Positions 5,951 to 13,961 are shown, counted from the stretch's first letter. The stretch is 16,883 nucleotides of DNA from Clostridia bacterium (GCA_900768425.1 CAAGCR010000076.1:1-16883), one strand, 5' to 3'. A program made the numbers and translations. Notes: generated by a model not told the origin, from the letters alone.

Positions 5951-7732
5951 CTATTTCAATAACTCTTCCCAGTCGTTTAAGATTGATGTTATAAAATCAA
6001 AGGCGGTGTTAAAGGTTTCTTCTTTTGTTAAGTCAACACCGGCATCTTTTAAAAGGTCTACTGGTGGTTTGGTGCAACCGCTTGTTAAAAATGCTCTATA
6101 ATTTTTAATTGCTTGTTTGTAGCCTTTAAGCATTTTGTTTGCAAGTGCTAGGGCAGAGATTATTCCTGTTGCATATTTGTATACATAAAATGAAGTGTAA
6201 AAGTGTGGTATTCTGCTCCATTCATATTTGATTTCATCGGCTAGTTTTACATCTTTGCCAAAATATTTTTGTGCTAGGGCATAATAGGTGTTGTTCATTG
6301 CTTCGCAAGTTACATCTTCGCCATTTTCATAGAATGAGTGAATTTTGTACTCGTACTCGGCAAACATAGTTTGTCTTGCAACTGTGCCATAAAACATCTT
6401 TAAAAGATAGTCAATATAAAATAGTTTTTCTTCTTTTGTTTCGGCTCTATCTAGCATTGTGCGGGCGAGTAGCATTTCGTTTACTGTGCTTGCAACTTCC
6501 GCAACAAATATCTCATAACCTGCTTTTGTGCTAGGGTTATTTTTATTTGAATAGTATGAGTGCATCATATGTCCAAGTTCGTGTGCAAGAGTAAACACCG
6601 AATTGATAGTTCCTTCAAAATTTAAAAGCACAACAGGGTGTGCACCATAAGCCCCCCACGAAAACGCACCAGTGTCTTTGTTCTCGTTAGGCATTACATC
6701 TATCCAACGTTCCTTTTTTGCTTTTTTTAATACGGCGACATAGTCATCACCTAAAATTTTTAAAATATCGCATACACAATCAAAGGCTTCATCATAGGTA
6801 AAAGTTTTGTTGTTTTTTGTTTTTAGTCTTGCATTGACATCATAATTATAAAACTCTTTTAAACCTAAGGTTTTTTGTTTTAGTTTGAAATATCTGTGGA
6901 ACACACTCGCGTTTTTTTCTACCATTTGTGTTAAAAGTTGATATGCTTTTGGATTGACATCTTCATAAAATAAAGATTCTTCAAAAGCACTGTCAAACTT
7001 TCTAACCTTTGCAAGCGTACAGTCGGTTTTGACGTTGTTTAAATAGTTTGCCGATATTGTATAATTCAACTTGCCATATCCGCCATTTAAGTTAATAAAG
7101 GCAGTTTTACGTAAAGATGGGTCATCACTTTGCGTGTAAACAGAGTAGTTGGCATTGTTTAAAGGATATTTCTTGCCGTTTGAATCGGTGACATCTTCAA
7201 AGGCAACATCAACTGCATCTAACATATCAAAAACATCACTCGCGCCACCAATACATTCACCTAAGGTTGACATAAGTTTTTCTTCCGCTTTAGATAACAT
7301 ATGTGGCTTGTTCTTTATAACATTTTTAAGCATTAGGTTAAAGTCCCTAAATTTTTCATCTGCTATTAACTCGTTTAAAAAGTCATTACTTAACTCGTTT
7401 ATTTCACTTTCTATAAATGACAAACTTGGAGCAATGTCATTCAAATATTTTTCTAACTTGTTTGCTTTGTTTTGATAAAAACTGTTTTTTGCATCTTCTT
7501 TCACTTTTAATGAAATATATACATAAAGCCTAGATGTAATTTCATTCACTTTTTTTTCTAAGGTTAAACATTCATACAAATTGTCCGAACTATTTAATGT
7601 GCCTTCAAAGGTAGTTAGTTTTTCATATAATGGTTTAACATTTGTAAATTCTTGCTCCCATACTTCATCACTTGCAAAATAGTCACTTAAATCCCATTTA
7701 TATTCTTCTGCTACTTCATTGCGTTTTAACAT
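5951..7732 (-). CDS. pepF: Oligoendopeptidase F (M3 family zinc metallopeptidase)
   Basis: The 593-residue protein has the usual length for PepF (about 600). It starts with the family's typical EVAEEYKWDLSDYFASDEVWEQE. The zinc site is HELGH at 384-388 within FTLAHELGHMMHSYYS, with the third ligand expected in EIFVAEVAST (Glu412). SWGAYGAHPVVLLNF precedes it and RIPHFYTSFYVYKYATGI follows, both typical of the substrate channel. The enzyme is cytosolic and degrades oligopeptides of roughly 7-17 residues. The minus-strand AGGAGA 8 nt upstream supports the start, and TATACT (7758-7753) is a possible -10 without a good -35. It is monocistronic, convergent with the glycosyltransferase. Confidence 0.92.
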   Translation of the reverse strand: MLKRNEVAEEYKWDLSDYFASDEVWEQEFTNVKPLYEKLTTFEGTLNSSDNLYECLTLEKKVNEITSRLYVYISLKVKEDAKNSFYQNKANKLEKYLNDIAPSLSFIESEINELSNDFLNELIADEKFRDFNLMLKNVIKNKPHMLSKAEEKLMSTLGECIGGASDVFDMLDAVDVAFEDVTDSNGKKYPLNNANYSVYTQSDDPSLRKTAFINLNGGYGKLNYTISANYLNNVKTDCTLAKVRKFDSAFEESLFYEDVNPKAYQLLTQMVEKNASVFHRYFKLKQKTLGLKEFYNYDVNARLKTKNNKTFTYDEAFDCVCDILKILGDDYVAVLKKAKKERWIDVMPNENKDTGAFSWGAYGAHPVVLLNFEGTINSVFTLAHELGHMMHSYYSNKNNPSTKAGYEIFVAEVASTVNEMLLARTMLDRAETKEEKLFYIDYLLKMFYGTVARQTMFAEYEYKIHSFYENGEDVTCEAMNNTYYALAQKYFGKDVKLADEIKYEWSRIPHFYTSFYVYKYATGIISALALANKMLKGYKQAIKNYRAFLTSGCTKPPVDLLKDAGVDLTKEETFNTAFDFITSILNDWEELLK

Positions 7733-7971
7733 AATTATCTCCTAATGGTTTTAGTATATCATTTAAAATAAAAAATAAAAACAAAATTAAATATAAAAAA
7801 TAATTTTTTAATAAAAATAATATAAAATCAATATATTTTTAATTATAATGTAATTAAATTCATATATTATGTTAATTATTAATTAATTTATTAAATATCA
7901 CATAATTTGCATAAATGCCTTATAAATAAAAGGAATCACAATAAATTAATTATTGCAAATAACATATTTAT

Positions 7972-8010
7972 TACAAAATAATACAAAATAATACAAAATA
8001 ATACAAAAAA
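7972..8010 (+). repeat. Four tandem 10-bp repeats (TACAAAATAA)
   Basis: Units at 7972, 7982 and 7992 are identical and the fourth (8002-8010) is a variant. The 10-bp period puts an A4 tract on the same helix face each turn, which bends DNA. The array ends 15 bp before a TTGACA box and could be an UP-element-like activator or a protein-binding array. Confidence 0.7.
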
Positions 8011-8025
8011 TATGGAAAATAGGTA

Positions 8026-8054
8026 TTGACAGGTATTAATCTCTATGATAATAT
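8026..8054 (+). promoter_or_regulatory. Promoter of a short terminated transcript
   Basis: A perfect TTGACA (8026-8031) is followed by TAATAT after 17 bp (8049-8054), or GATAAT after 15 bp (8047-8052). No gene begins close downstream; a strong terminator follows about 80 bp later. Confidence 0.55.
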
Positions 8055-8060
8055 GATAAT

Positions 8061-8165
8061 GCAAAAGCAAAGAATGCTTTTTAATTTTCTTTCTTAATAT
8101 TTTATCCCCAATAAAATAAAGAACGAACCAAGTTAGGCTGTAAGTTAATTCTTACAGCCTTTTTT
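8061..8165 (+). ncRNA. Candidate small RNA, about 100 nt, family unknown
   Basis: The segment lies between the promoter at 8026-8054 and a strong intrinsic terminator. The 5' end could form AAAAGCA-AAGAA-TGCTTTT (8063-8081); the middle (about 8090-8130) is single-stranded and pyrimidine- then purine-rich; the 3' end is the terminator hairpin. A 12-codon frame from 8059 has no ribosome binding site. It does not match 6S RNA, SRP RNA, RNase P, tmRNA or a T-box by eye. It could also be a leader that attenuates the gene at 8502. Confidence 0.35.
8135..8165 (+). terminator. Strong intrinsic terminator
   Basis: Perfect 10-bp stem, AGGCTGTAAG (8135-8144) with CTTACAGCCT (8151-8160), 6-nt loop, followed by five T. 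Confidence 0.88.
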
Positions 8166-8170
8166 GACAA

Positions 8171-8398
8171 CTATTATTGTTAAGCAATAATAGTGAACAA
8201 AATACATTTATATATTGCAGTGAACGAGATTTCATCTCGCAGTGAACAAACAACCAAGTTGTTCGCGGTGAAGTGCAAGCATTCGCTTGCGGTTAATGAC
8301 ATATTTTAAAAGTGAACAAAACACAAAAGTTTTTGTTCACTATTATTATCCATAATTCATCAATCATCAGCATTCATTCTTCATTCCTGCGTTAGCAA
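8171..8398. repeat. Mosaic mini-palindrome array with composite repeat copy B
   Basis: Successive small hairpins are CTATTATTG/CAATAATAG (8171-8193), CGAGAT/ATCTCG (8225-8239), GAACAA/TTGTTC (about 8244-8264) and GCAAGC/GCTTGC (8275-8290). They are separated by AGTGAAC words at 8192, 8219 and 8241 and variants. The last part, AGTGAACAAAA (8311-8321) with its complement (8331-8341), then the TAATTCATCAATCATCAG / CATTCTTCATTC stretch and TGCGTTAGCAA (8388-8398), is the reverse-orientation counterpart of the repeat at 5817-5912. Confidence 0.7.
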
Positions 8399-8439
8399 TA
8401 GGTTTTTTGTGGTCTTTAATATGCAACTGGCTTAAATGT

Positions 8440-8468
8440 TTGACAAATGACGGTTATAGTTGTAAACT
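8440..8468 (+). promoter_or_regulatory. Promoter of the oxoamine synthase gene
   Basis: A perfect TTGACA (8440-8445) is followed after 17 bp by TAAACT (8463-8468, four of six matches). It lies 34 bp before the start codon, with the ribosome binding site AAAGGAGA (8486-8493) between. Confidence 0.5.
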
Positions 8469-8501
8469 AAACTTATTATTTTTTTAAAGGAGAAATTTTA
8501 A

Positions 8502-9683
8502 ATGGATTTGTTTGCAAAAACAGAAGGCGAACATAATTATACAATAGCCAAAGAAAAGGGCATTTACCCTTATTTCCACGAACTTAGAAGTGGACAAGAT
8601 ACCGTTGTTGATATGGAAGGTATCAAAACTGTTATGATAGGTAGTAACAACTACCTAGGTTTAACTTCTAACCCAGAAGTTATTAAGGCCGGTGTTGAAG
8701 CCTTAGAAAAATATGGCTCAGGCAATAGTGGTTCTCGTTTCTTAAACGGTACACTAGATATTCACGTAAAACTAGAAGAAGAACTTGCAAAGTTTTTACA
8801 TAAAGAAGCGTGTGTTACTTTTTCAACTGGTTTCCAAAGCAATTTAGGAATTATCAGTGCCATTGCCGGTCGTAACGATGTTATTTTGTGCGATAAAGAA
8901 AATCACGCAAGTATATATGATGGTTGCAGGCTTAGTTTTGCTAAACTTATAAGATACGAACATAGTGATATGGCAGACCTTGAAGCAAAACTTAAAGAAG
9001 TACCAGATGATAAAGGTATTTTAATTGTTACCGATGGTGTATTCAGTATGAGCGGTGAAATCTGCAAACTTCCAGAAATTGTTGCACTTGCTAAAAAATA
9101 TGGTGCAAGAACAATGGTTGATGATGCTCATGGCTTAGGTGTTTTAGGTGAGCACGGCAGAGGCACTGCTGAGCATTTTGGACTAGAAGACCAAGTTGAT
9201 ATTTATATGGGAACATTCTCTAAATCACTTGCATCATTAGGCGGATATATGGCTTCAACTAAAAAAGTTGTAGAATATGTTAAACACACATCACGCCCAT
9301 ATATTTTCAGTGCCAGCATAACTCCTGCTTCTGTTGCTTGTGCAAGAAAAGCATTAGAAATTTTAGCAAATCACCCAGAAAGAGTTAAAGCATTAAAAGA
9401 TATATCAAACTATATGCGTCAAGGTTTAAAAAACCTAGGAGTAAAAGTTATTGATGCCGAAACACCAATTATTCCAATTTATGTTTACGAAGATGAAAAA
9501 GCATTTATGGCTTGCAAACTTCTATTAGAACGTGGTGTTTATGTAAACCCAACAGTTTCACCTGCTGTTCCTGTAGGACAAGCAATTTTAAGAACCTCAT
9601 ACACTGCGACTCATACAAAAGAACAAATGGATTATGCAATGAAACAAATTAAAGAAGTTTTAGACATATTAGATGTTAAATAG
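8502..9683 (+). CDS. Alpha-oxoamine synthase, closest in pattern to bacterial serine palmitoyltransferase
   Basis: A PLP-dependent fold-type I enzyme of 393 residues that condenses an amino acid with an acyl-CoA with loss of CO2. Visible: ENHASI (His135, stacks on PLP), VDDAHGLG (Asp207, His210) and GTFSKSLASLGGY with Schiff-base Lys241. The family also includes Kbl (glycine + acetyl-CoA) and BioF (alanine + pimeloyl-CoA). Several motifs fit Bacteroides-type serine palmitoyltransferase better than Kbl: IYPYFHEL, YGSGNSGSRFLNGTLDIH, FSTGFQSN, MGTFSKSLAS (Kbl has GTLGKALGG) and YIFSASITPAS. Automatic annotation would probably say Kbl or BioF. If it is a serine palmitoyltransferase, it would make 3-ketosphinganine for sphingolipids. 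No threonine dehydrogenase, biotin gene or ketosphinganine reductase is adjacent, so the substrate is open. It has its own promoter. Confidence 0.8.
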   Translation: MDLFAKTEGEHNYTIAKEKGIYPYFHELRSGQDTVVDMEGIKTVMIGSNNYLGLTSNPEVIKAGVEALEKYGSGNSGSRFLNGTLDIHVKLEEELAKFLHKEACVTFSTGFQSNLGIISAIAGRNDVILCDKENHASIYDGCRLSFAKLIRYEHSDMADLEAKLKEVPDDKGILIVTDGVFSMSGEICKLPEIVALAKKYGARTMVDDAHGLGVLGEHGRGTAEHFGLEDQVDIYMGTFSKSLASLGGYMASTKKVVEYVKHTSRPYIFSASITPASVACARKALEILANHPERVKALKDISNYMRQGLKNLGVKVIDAETPIIPIYVYEDEKAFMACKLLLERGVYVNPTVSPAVPVGQAILRTSYTATHTKEQMDYAMKQIKEVLDILDVK

Positions 9684-9741
9684 TTATATGTTGCTATTGA
9701 AACAAAAGATGGTTTGATGACTAATGAATTAAGGTTAAAAA

Positions 9742-9863
9742 AGTGAACAAAAACTACGTTTTTGCAGTGAACGGGCTATTGCCCGCTGTGAACGAACAAT
9801 AAATTGTTTGTTAATAGCGAGATGAAATCTCGTTCACTGCAAGCATTTTAATGCTTGTTCACT
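9742..9863. repeat. Nested mini-palindrome array bounded by AGTGAAC/GTTCACT
   Basis: Five perfect hairpins lie in 122 bp: CAAAAAC/GTTTTTG (9748-9764), CGGGC/GCCCG (9772-9785), AACAAT/ATTGTT (9795-9808), CGAGAT/ATCTCG (9818-9832) and CAAGCATT/AATGCTTG (9840-9857). AGTGAAC or TGTGAAC precedes the first three (9742, 9766, 9787), and GTTCACT follows the last two (9832, 9857), so the array as a whole is also an inverted repeat. The lead-in 9715-9741 resembles the stop-rich part of repeat copy A. Bases 9817-9840 are the exact reverse complement of 8217-8240. Confidence 0.75.
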
Positions 9864-9905
9864 ATATATTACTATATACAATTCTAAAATATAAAAAGGT
9901 TATTT

Positions 9906-12900
9906 ATGAAACAATTTACAGTATTAGACACAAAACCTAATTTCGGTGAATTTCAACCGGAAGTTATTAAGTTTTGGAAAGATAACAAAGTTTTTGAAAA
10001 ATCTATAAAACAACAAACCGATAAGGAAATTGTTTTCTATGATGGTCCGCCTTTTCCAACAGGCAAACCTCATCATGGAACAGTTTTAGTATCGTTTATT
10101 AAAGATATGATTTCTCGTTACTGGACAATGCAAGGTTACAATGTACCACGTGTTTGGGGTTGGGATTGTCATGGCTTGCCTATTGAAAATCAAGCCGAAA
10201 CTTTAATGGGAATAACAGATAAGAACGAGATTGAAAGAAATATCGGCATAGACAAGTTTAACGACAAATGCTATGAAATTGTATCTAACAACAACGAAGC
10301 ATGGCGTGAATATGTTGAGCAAATGGCTCGTTGGGTAGACTATGATGGTGCTTACAAAACAATGACTCCCGAATTTATGGAGAGTGTTATGTGGGCATTT
10401 AAAGAGTGCTACAACAAGGGACTTATTTATAGAGATTATCGTGTTACACCTTATTGTACACATTGTGAAACTTCGCTTTCTATTTCCGACACTCGTGAGT
10501 CAGATTCAACCCGCCCACGCCAAGACCGTTGGATAATTGTAAAATTCAAATCCGACATAAAATATGATGGCCAAGATGTATATCTTCTTGCATGGACAAC
10601 CACACCATGGACACTTCCATCTAACCTGTGTCTAGCAGTTGGTAAAGAGTTAGATTATGCTTTTTGCGAAGTGGAGAATGGTGAGATTTATGTTGCGTGT
10701 GTAAACACTTTAAAAAACTACAAAAATATTTTTGGCGAAGAACCAAAAGTGTTAAAAACTGTTAAAGGTAGCGAACTTTTAGGTGCGAAATATGAACCTA
10801 TCTTCAATTATTTTGCCGATAAAAAAGCCGATGGGGCATTCAGAGTTGTTTCAGCTGATTATGTTGGTGCAGAAGATGGTGTCGGCATTGTTCATACTGC
10901 TCCTGCCTTTGGTGAAGATGACTATTGGACTTGCAAGGCTAATAAAATACCACTTGTAAACCCAGTAGATGCTAAGGGGCAATTTACCGAAGAAGTAACC
11001 GATTTCTATCCTTTACAAGAAAATAAAACAGTTATAGAAATGAATCCTATTGTAATTCGTTTCTTATACGAAAAAGGTATCGCTGTTGCTGATGGTACTA
11101 TTGAGCATAACTATCCACACTGTTGGAGATGTAAACGCCCATTAATTTATAAAGCAATGGATGCATACTATTTCAATATAGACAAAATTAAAGATAAATT
11201 ATTAAAGAACAACGACAAAGTCAACTGGGTGCCAGAAACTGTAAAATATGGCAGATTTGGAAACTGGTTAGAAGGAGCAAGAGATTGGAATATATCTCGT
11301 AATCGTTATTGGAGCACTCCAATACCAATTTGGAAATGTGACTGCTGTGGCAAACAAGATGTTTTAGGCAGTATCGCAGAAATATATGAAAAGAGTGGTG
11401 TAAAATTAAGCAATTTGCATCGTCAATATATGGATAAAGTAACCTATAAATGTGCTTGCGGTGGCACAATGATAAGAGTACCGGAAGTGCTAGATTGTTG
11501 GTTCGAAAGTGGCAGTGTGCCATTTGCTTCAAAACATTATCCTTTTGAAAATAAAGATTGGTTTGAAAATCATTTTCCAAGCGATTTCGTTGTTGAGTAT
11601 ACCGGACAAATTAGATGTTGGTTCTATTACTTGCACGTTTTAGCAACCGCTTTATTTGACCGCCCAGCCTTTAAAAATGCAGTTGTTCATGGAACAATTC
11701 TTGCAAAAGATGGCAAAAAATTGAGCAAATCATCTAAAAACTATACCGACCCTATGGAACTAATGAAAAAATTCGGTACAGATGCGTTTAGACTATATTT
11801 ATACCAAACAAAAGCGATGCTTATTGGTGATTTATTGTTTGATGAGGCCGGCATAGCCGATGCGTTGCAACAAATTTTGCTTCCTTATTGGAATGCTTGC
11901 AATTTCTTTATATCTTACGCAAATATTGATGGCTTCTGTCCAAACGAAGTTAAAGTGCCAAATAGTGATAATAGTTTGGATAAATGGATACTAGCAAAAC
12001 TATATGATGCTGAAAAGCACATTACAAAAGCAATGAGTGAATATCATATAAACGAGTTTGTACCACATTTGACATCTGTTATAGATGGCTTAACAAACTG
12101 GTATATTCGCCGTAGCCGTAGAAGATTTTGGGCTAGCGGTATGGATAAAGACAAAAAAGATGCCTACGAAACTTTATATTATATTTTAATTAATTTAACA
12201 AAATTGATGGCACCTGTTGCACCTGTCATAACCGAAAAAGTGTATAAGAGCCTAACAGAAGAATTGTCAGTGCATTTAACTAAGTGGCCAAATATTCCTG
12301 ATGAGTTTAAAGATGAAAGACTATTAAAACAAGTAGATAGTGTTCAAAGAATTATTTATCTTGCTCGTTCAGTTAGAAATAAATGCCGTATTAAAAACCG
12401 TCAACCTTTGAGTTTGTTAAAAATAGCATCTTCAAATAGCGAACTTTTAACACTTGCAAAAGATTTTGCGAACATAATTGAAGAAGAAATTAACGTTAAA
12501 AATATTGCCTTTATGGATAATGTTGAAGAACTTGCAACAATCAAATATGACCCTAACTTTAATGAAATTCGTGCTAAATATCCAAACGATATTCCATTCA
12601 TAATTCAATCAATTAAAAAGGGCACATTTAAGTTTGTTGATGGCGGTGTGGAACTTGCCGGGAAAGTAGGCGAATTGTTTGATGAAAGCATTATTCTTGT
12701 AACATATCTATCAAAAGATGGCGACTTTGTTGCCAGCGATAGAGAACTTGTTGTGTCATTAGATACAACCATAACAAAAGAACTTGCCGATGAAGGTCTT
12801 GCAAGGGAAGTTGTAAGAAGTGTTCAAGATGCCCGTAAACAAATAGGTTGTGAAATTATGGATAAAATCCAAATTCAAATAGTTGGCAATTTCCCAGATA

Positions 12901-13010
12901 ACTGGAAAGACTATGTTTGCCACGAAACCCTAAGTTCACTAGCCGAAATCCCAGCCCCAACAACCACCATAGACATAGATGATGGTATTAAAGTTTTAAT
13001 ATTGAAATAA
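9906..13010 (+). CDS. ileS: Isoleucyl-tRNA synthetase, type 2 (eukaryote-like)
   Basis: Class I synthetase of 1034 residues that charges tRNA-Ile in the cytosol. Visible: the HIGH-type motif HHGT (56-59) in PFPTGKPHHGTVL, GWDCHGLPIE, the CP1 editing domain with AWTTTPWTLPSNL and VHTAPAFGEDDY, the CWRC and CDCC/CACGG cysteine pairs, LDCWFESGSVPFASKHYPFE, and KLSKS (605-609) followed by SKNYTDP. The SKNYxDP context, HYPFE and a long C-terminal region are those of the eukaryote-like clade, whose bacterial members (IleS2) are typically insensitive to mupirocin. Unusual: GQIRCWFYYLHVL where GQTRGWFYTLHVL is common. AAAAAGG ends 6 nt before the ATG. No T-box lies upstream, although many Firmicutes ileS genes have one; instead the upstream 220 bp hold the hairpin array. 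Confidence 0.93.
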   Translation: MKQFTVLDTKPNFGEFQPEVIKFWKDNKVFEKSIKQQTDKEIVFYDGPPFPTGKPHHGTVLVSFIKDMISRYWTMQGYNVPRVWGWDCHGLPIENQAETLMGITDKNEIERNIGIDKFNDKCYEIVSNNNEAWREYVEQMARWVDYDGAYKTMTPEFMESVMWAFKECYNKGLIYRDYRVTPYCTHCETSLSISDTRESDSTRPRQDRWIIVKFKSDIKYDGQDVYLLAWTTTPWTLPSNLCLAVGKELDYAFCEVENGEIYVACVNTLKNYKNIFGEEPKVLKTVKGSELLGAKYEPIFNYFADKKADGAFRVVSADYVGAEDGVGIVHTAPAFGEDDYWTCKANKIPLVNPVDAKGQFTEEVTDFYPLQENKTVIEMNPIVIRFLYEKGIAVADGTIEHNYPHCWRCKRPLIYKAMDAYYFNIDKIKDKLLKNNDKVNWVPETVKYGRFGNWLEGARDWNISRNRYWSTPIPIWKCDCCGKQDVLGSIAEIYEKSGVKLSNLHRQYMDKVTYKCACGGTMIRVPEVLDCWFESGSVPFASKHYPFENKDWFENHFPSDFVVEYTGQIRCWFYYLHVLATALFDRPAFKNAVVHGTILAKDGKKLSKSSKNYTDPMELMKKFGTDAFRLYLYQTKAMLIGDLLFDEAGIADALQQILLPYWNACNFFISYANIDGFCPNEVKVPNSDNSLDKWILAKLYDAEKHITKAMSEYHINEFVPHLTSVIDGLTNWYIRRSRRRFWASGMDKDKKDAYETLYYILINLTKLMAPVAPVITEKVYKSLTEELSVHLTKWPNIPDEFKDERLLKQVDSVQRIIYLARSVRNKCRIKNRQPLSLLKIASSNSELLTLAKDFANIIEEEINVKNIAFMDNVEELATIKYDPNFNEIRAKYPNDIPFIIQSIKKGTFKFVDGGVELAGKVGELFDESIILVTYLSKDGDFVASDRELVVSLDTTITKELADEGLAREVVRSVQDARKQIGCEIMDKIQIQIVGNFPDNWKDYVCHETLSSLAEIPAPTTTIDIDDGIKVLILK

Positions 13011-13084
13011 TAAAAAATTAATTTTTGCATTATTAAAATTAGTATATTAGAACTTAATTATTTTGATTTTTAGAAAAATTTATT

Positions 13085-13130
13085 AAAAAACTTTGGAGAA
13101 ATATGAATAATTGTTTCTCCAAAGTTTTTT
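13085..13130. terminator. Strong bidirectional terminator after ileS
   Basis: Perfect 17-bp arms, AAAAAACTTTGGAGAAA (13085-13101) and its complement (13114-13130), with a 12-nt loop. T and A runs on the two ends allow function in both directions, serving ileS and the minus-strand gene ending at 13263. Confidence 0.9.
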
Positions 13131-13165
13131 ATAAGTAAATCTATAAAAATGGCTTTCTATTAAAC

Positions 13166-13252
13166 ATTCGTGCTAAAAACTGTAAAAATGATGGGGTATT
13201 TTACACTTTTTGGCACGAATAATTTTATATATTTACACTTTTTGGCACGAAT
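13166..13252. repeat. Three copies of a 20-bp motif (one inverted, two direct)
   Basis: The motif TTACACTTTTTGGCACGAAT occurs identically at 13201-13220 and 13233-13252 (period 32). A near copy on the other strand at 13166-13185 differs in two bases. The first two copies can fold as a 22-bp imperfect stem (13166-13187 with 13199-13220). No T run follows on the minus strand, so it is not an obvious terminator for the gene ending at 13263. Confidence 0.7.
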
Positions 13253-13262
13253 GCGGTTGGTG

Positions 13263-13961
13263 TTAATTTAACGATGCAAGATATTGTTGACTCTTTTTGA
13301 TGTAATATTCCATATTATATTGTGGTGGAGGCGTGTTTGTTGTGTATAATCTCTCATTATCAATATATTTTTCATAGCAGTAGTTTATTGCATTTAATAA
13401 ATATATTTTGTTGTTGGTATCATTACACATAACTCTGTTTAAAAAATTACTATTTCTTCTGGCTAAAATATTATGTAAGTTTTGTCTTAATTCCAAAATT
13501 ATACTGTTATAATCTTTGCCAAAGAAACAACTTAAAAGTTTGAGTAGTTTATATGAAAAATGTTTTATGTTATACATTAACATATAGTTTAAAGAATATT
13601 TAAGTATCGCATAGGAAATACTGGTTGGGGATATTCTTATTTCTTGTAAAAATTTTTGAATGCTGTAAAAAATATTGTTATTTTTGTGCATATTTGTATA
13701 ATATCTTTTCTTTAAATCAACTAACTCACTTAAATCAAAAATTTGAGGAAGGTGGTCTTGTGGTAAATAGTCTTTTAATGTTTCCGCATCTATTTGACAA
13801 GTATTGCCCACAAGCACAAGACATATGTTGTTGTTCATTTCATTGATAAGTTCACACATATTTCCACAAATGTCGGTTATGTGGGATATCTTCAAATACT
13901 GCAAGCATTCACAGTCATCTTCGTTTATATTTTCGCTATATAATAATACTCTTTTTTCCAT
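13263..13961 (-). CDS. Divergent Spo0A-like protein with degenerate receiver-like N-terminus (tentative)
   Basis: I do not recognise it with certainty. Residues 1-90 begin KRVLLYSEN and include ICLVLVGNT (46-54), the order of strands in a response regulator receiver, but the acidic pocket and the phosphorylated Asp are absent (SEN and GNT where DD and LD would be). Residues 98-197 follow the Spo0A DNA-binding domain by eye: IQKFLQEIRISPTSISYAIL (compare IHEIGVPAHIKGYLYL), KLLSCFF, IILELRQNLHNILARRN (compare RAIRHAIEVAWSRGN), then NDTNNKIYLLNAI. Length 232 is close to Spo0A (about 265). There is no ribosome binding site. A promoter TTGATT-17-TTTAAT ends 8 bp before the ATG, so the transcript is probably leaderless. 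It is divergent from a second Spo0A-like gene at 14120. It could instead be an unrelated helical protein. Confidence 0.4.
   Translation of the reverse strand: MEKRVLLYSENINEDDCECLQYLKISHITDICGNMCELINEMNNNICLVLVGNTCQIDAETLKDYLPQDHLPQIFDLSELVDLKKRYYTNMHKNNNIFYSIQKFLQEIRISPTSISYAILKYSLNYMLMYNIKHFSYKLLKLLSCFFGKDYNSIILELRQNLHNILARRNSNFLNRVMCNDTNNKIYLLNAINYCYEKYIDNERLYTTNTPPPQYNMEYYIKKSQQYLASLN

Larger units (their letters stand above)
7733..8501. other. 770-bp non-coding region between divergent genes
   Basis: It contains, in order: an extremely AT-rich part (7760-7970) in which I see nothing specific; four phased 10-bp repeats (7972-8010); a promoter and a terminated short transcript (8026-8165); mosaic hairpin repeats (8171-8398); and the promoter and ribosome binding site of the oxoamine synthase (8440-8493). 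No ORF with a ribosome binding site is visible. Confidence 0.7.

Noticed and set aside
5904..7475. Plus-strand frames opposite pepF (65 and 108 codons)
   Set aside because: Antisense shadows of a well-supported gene, without ribosome binding sites.
8059..8097. A 12-codon frame (MQKQRMLFNFLS) as leader peptide
   Set aside because: No ribosome binding site, it starts at the predicted transcription start, and it has no regulatory codon run.
9684..9905. T-box leader of ileS
   Set aside because: No T-box sequence, specifier stem or antiterminator/terminator pair is visible; the stretch is made of short dispersed palindromes.
10203..11580. Minus-strand frames of 86 and 119 codons inside ileS
   Set aside because: Antisense shadows; the ileS frame with all synthetase motifs explains this region.
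13199..13252. Direct repeats resembling a minimal CRISPR array
   Set aside because: Only two identical units with an 11-bp gap, one inverted copy beside them and no cas gene; the gap is too short for a spacer.
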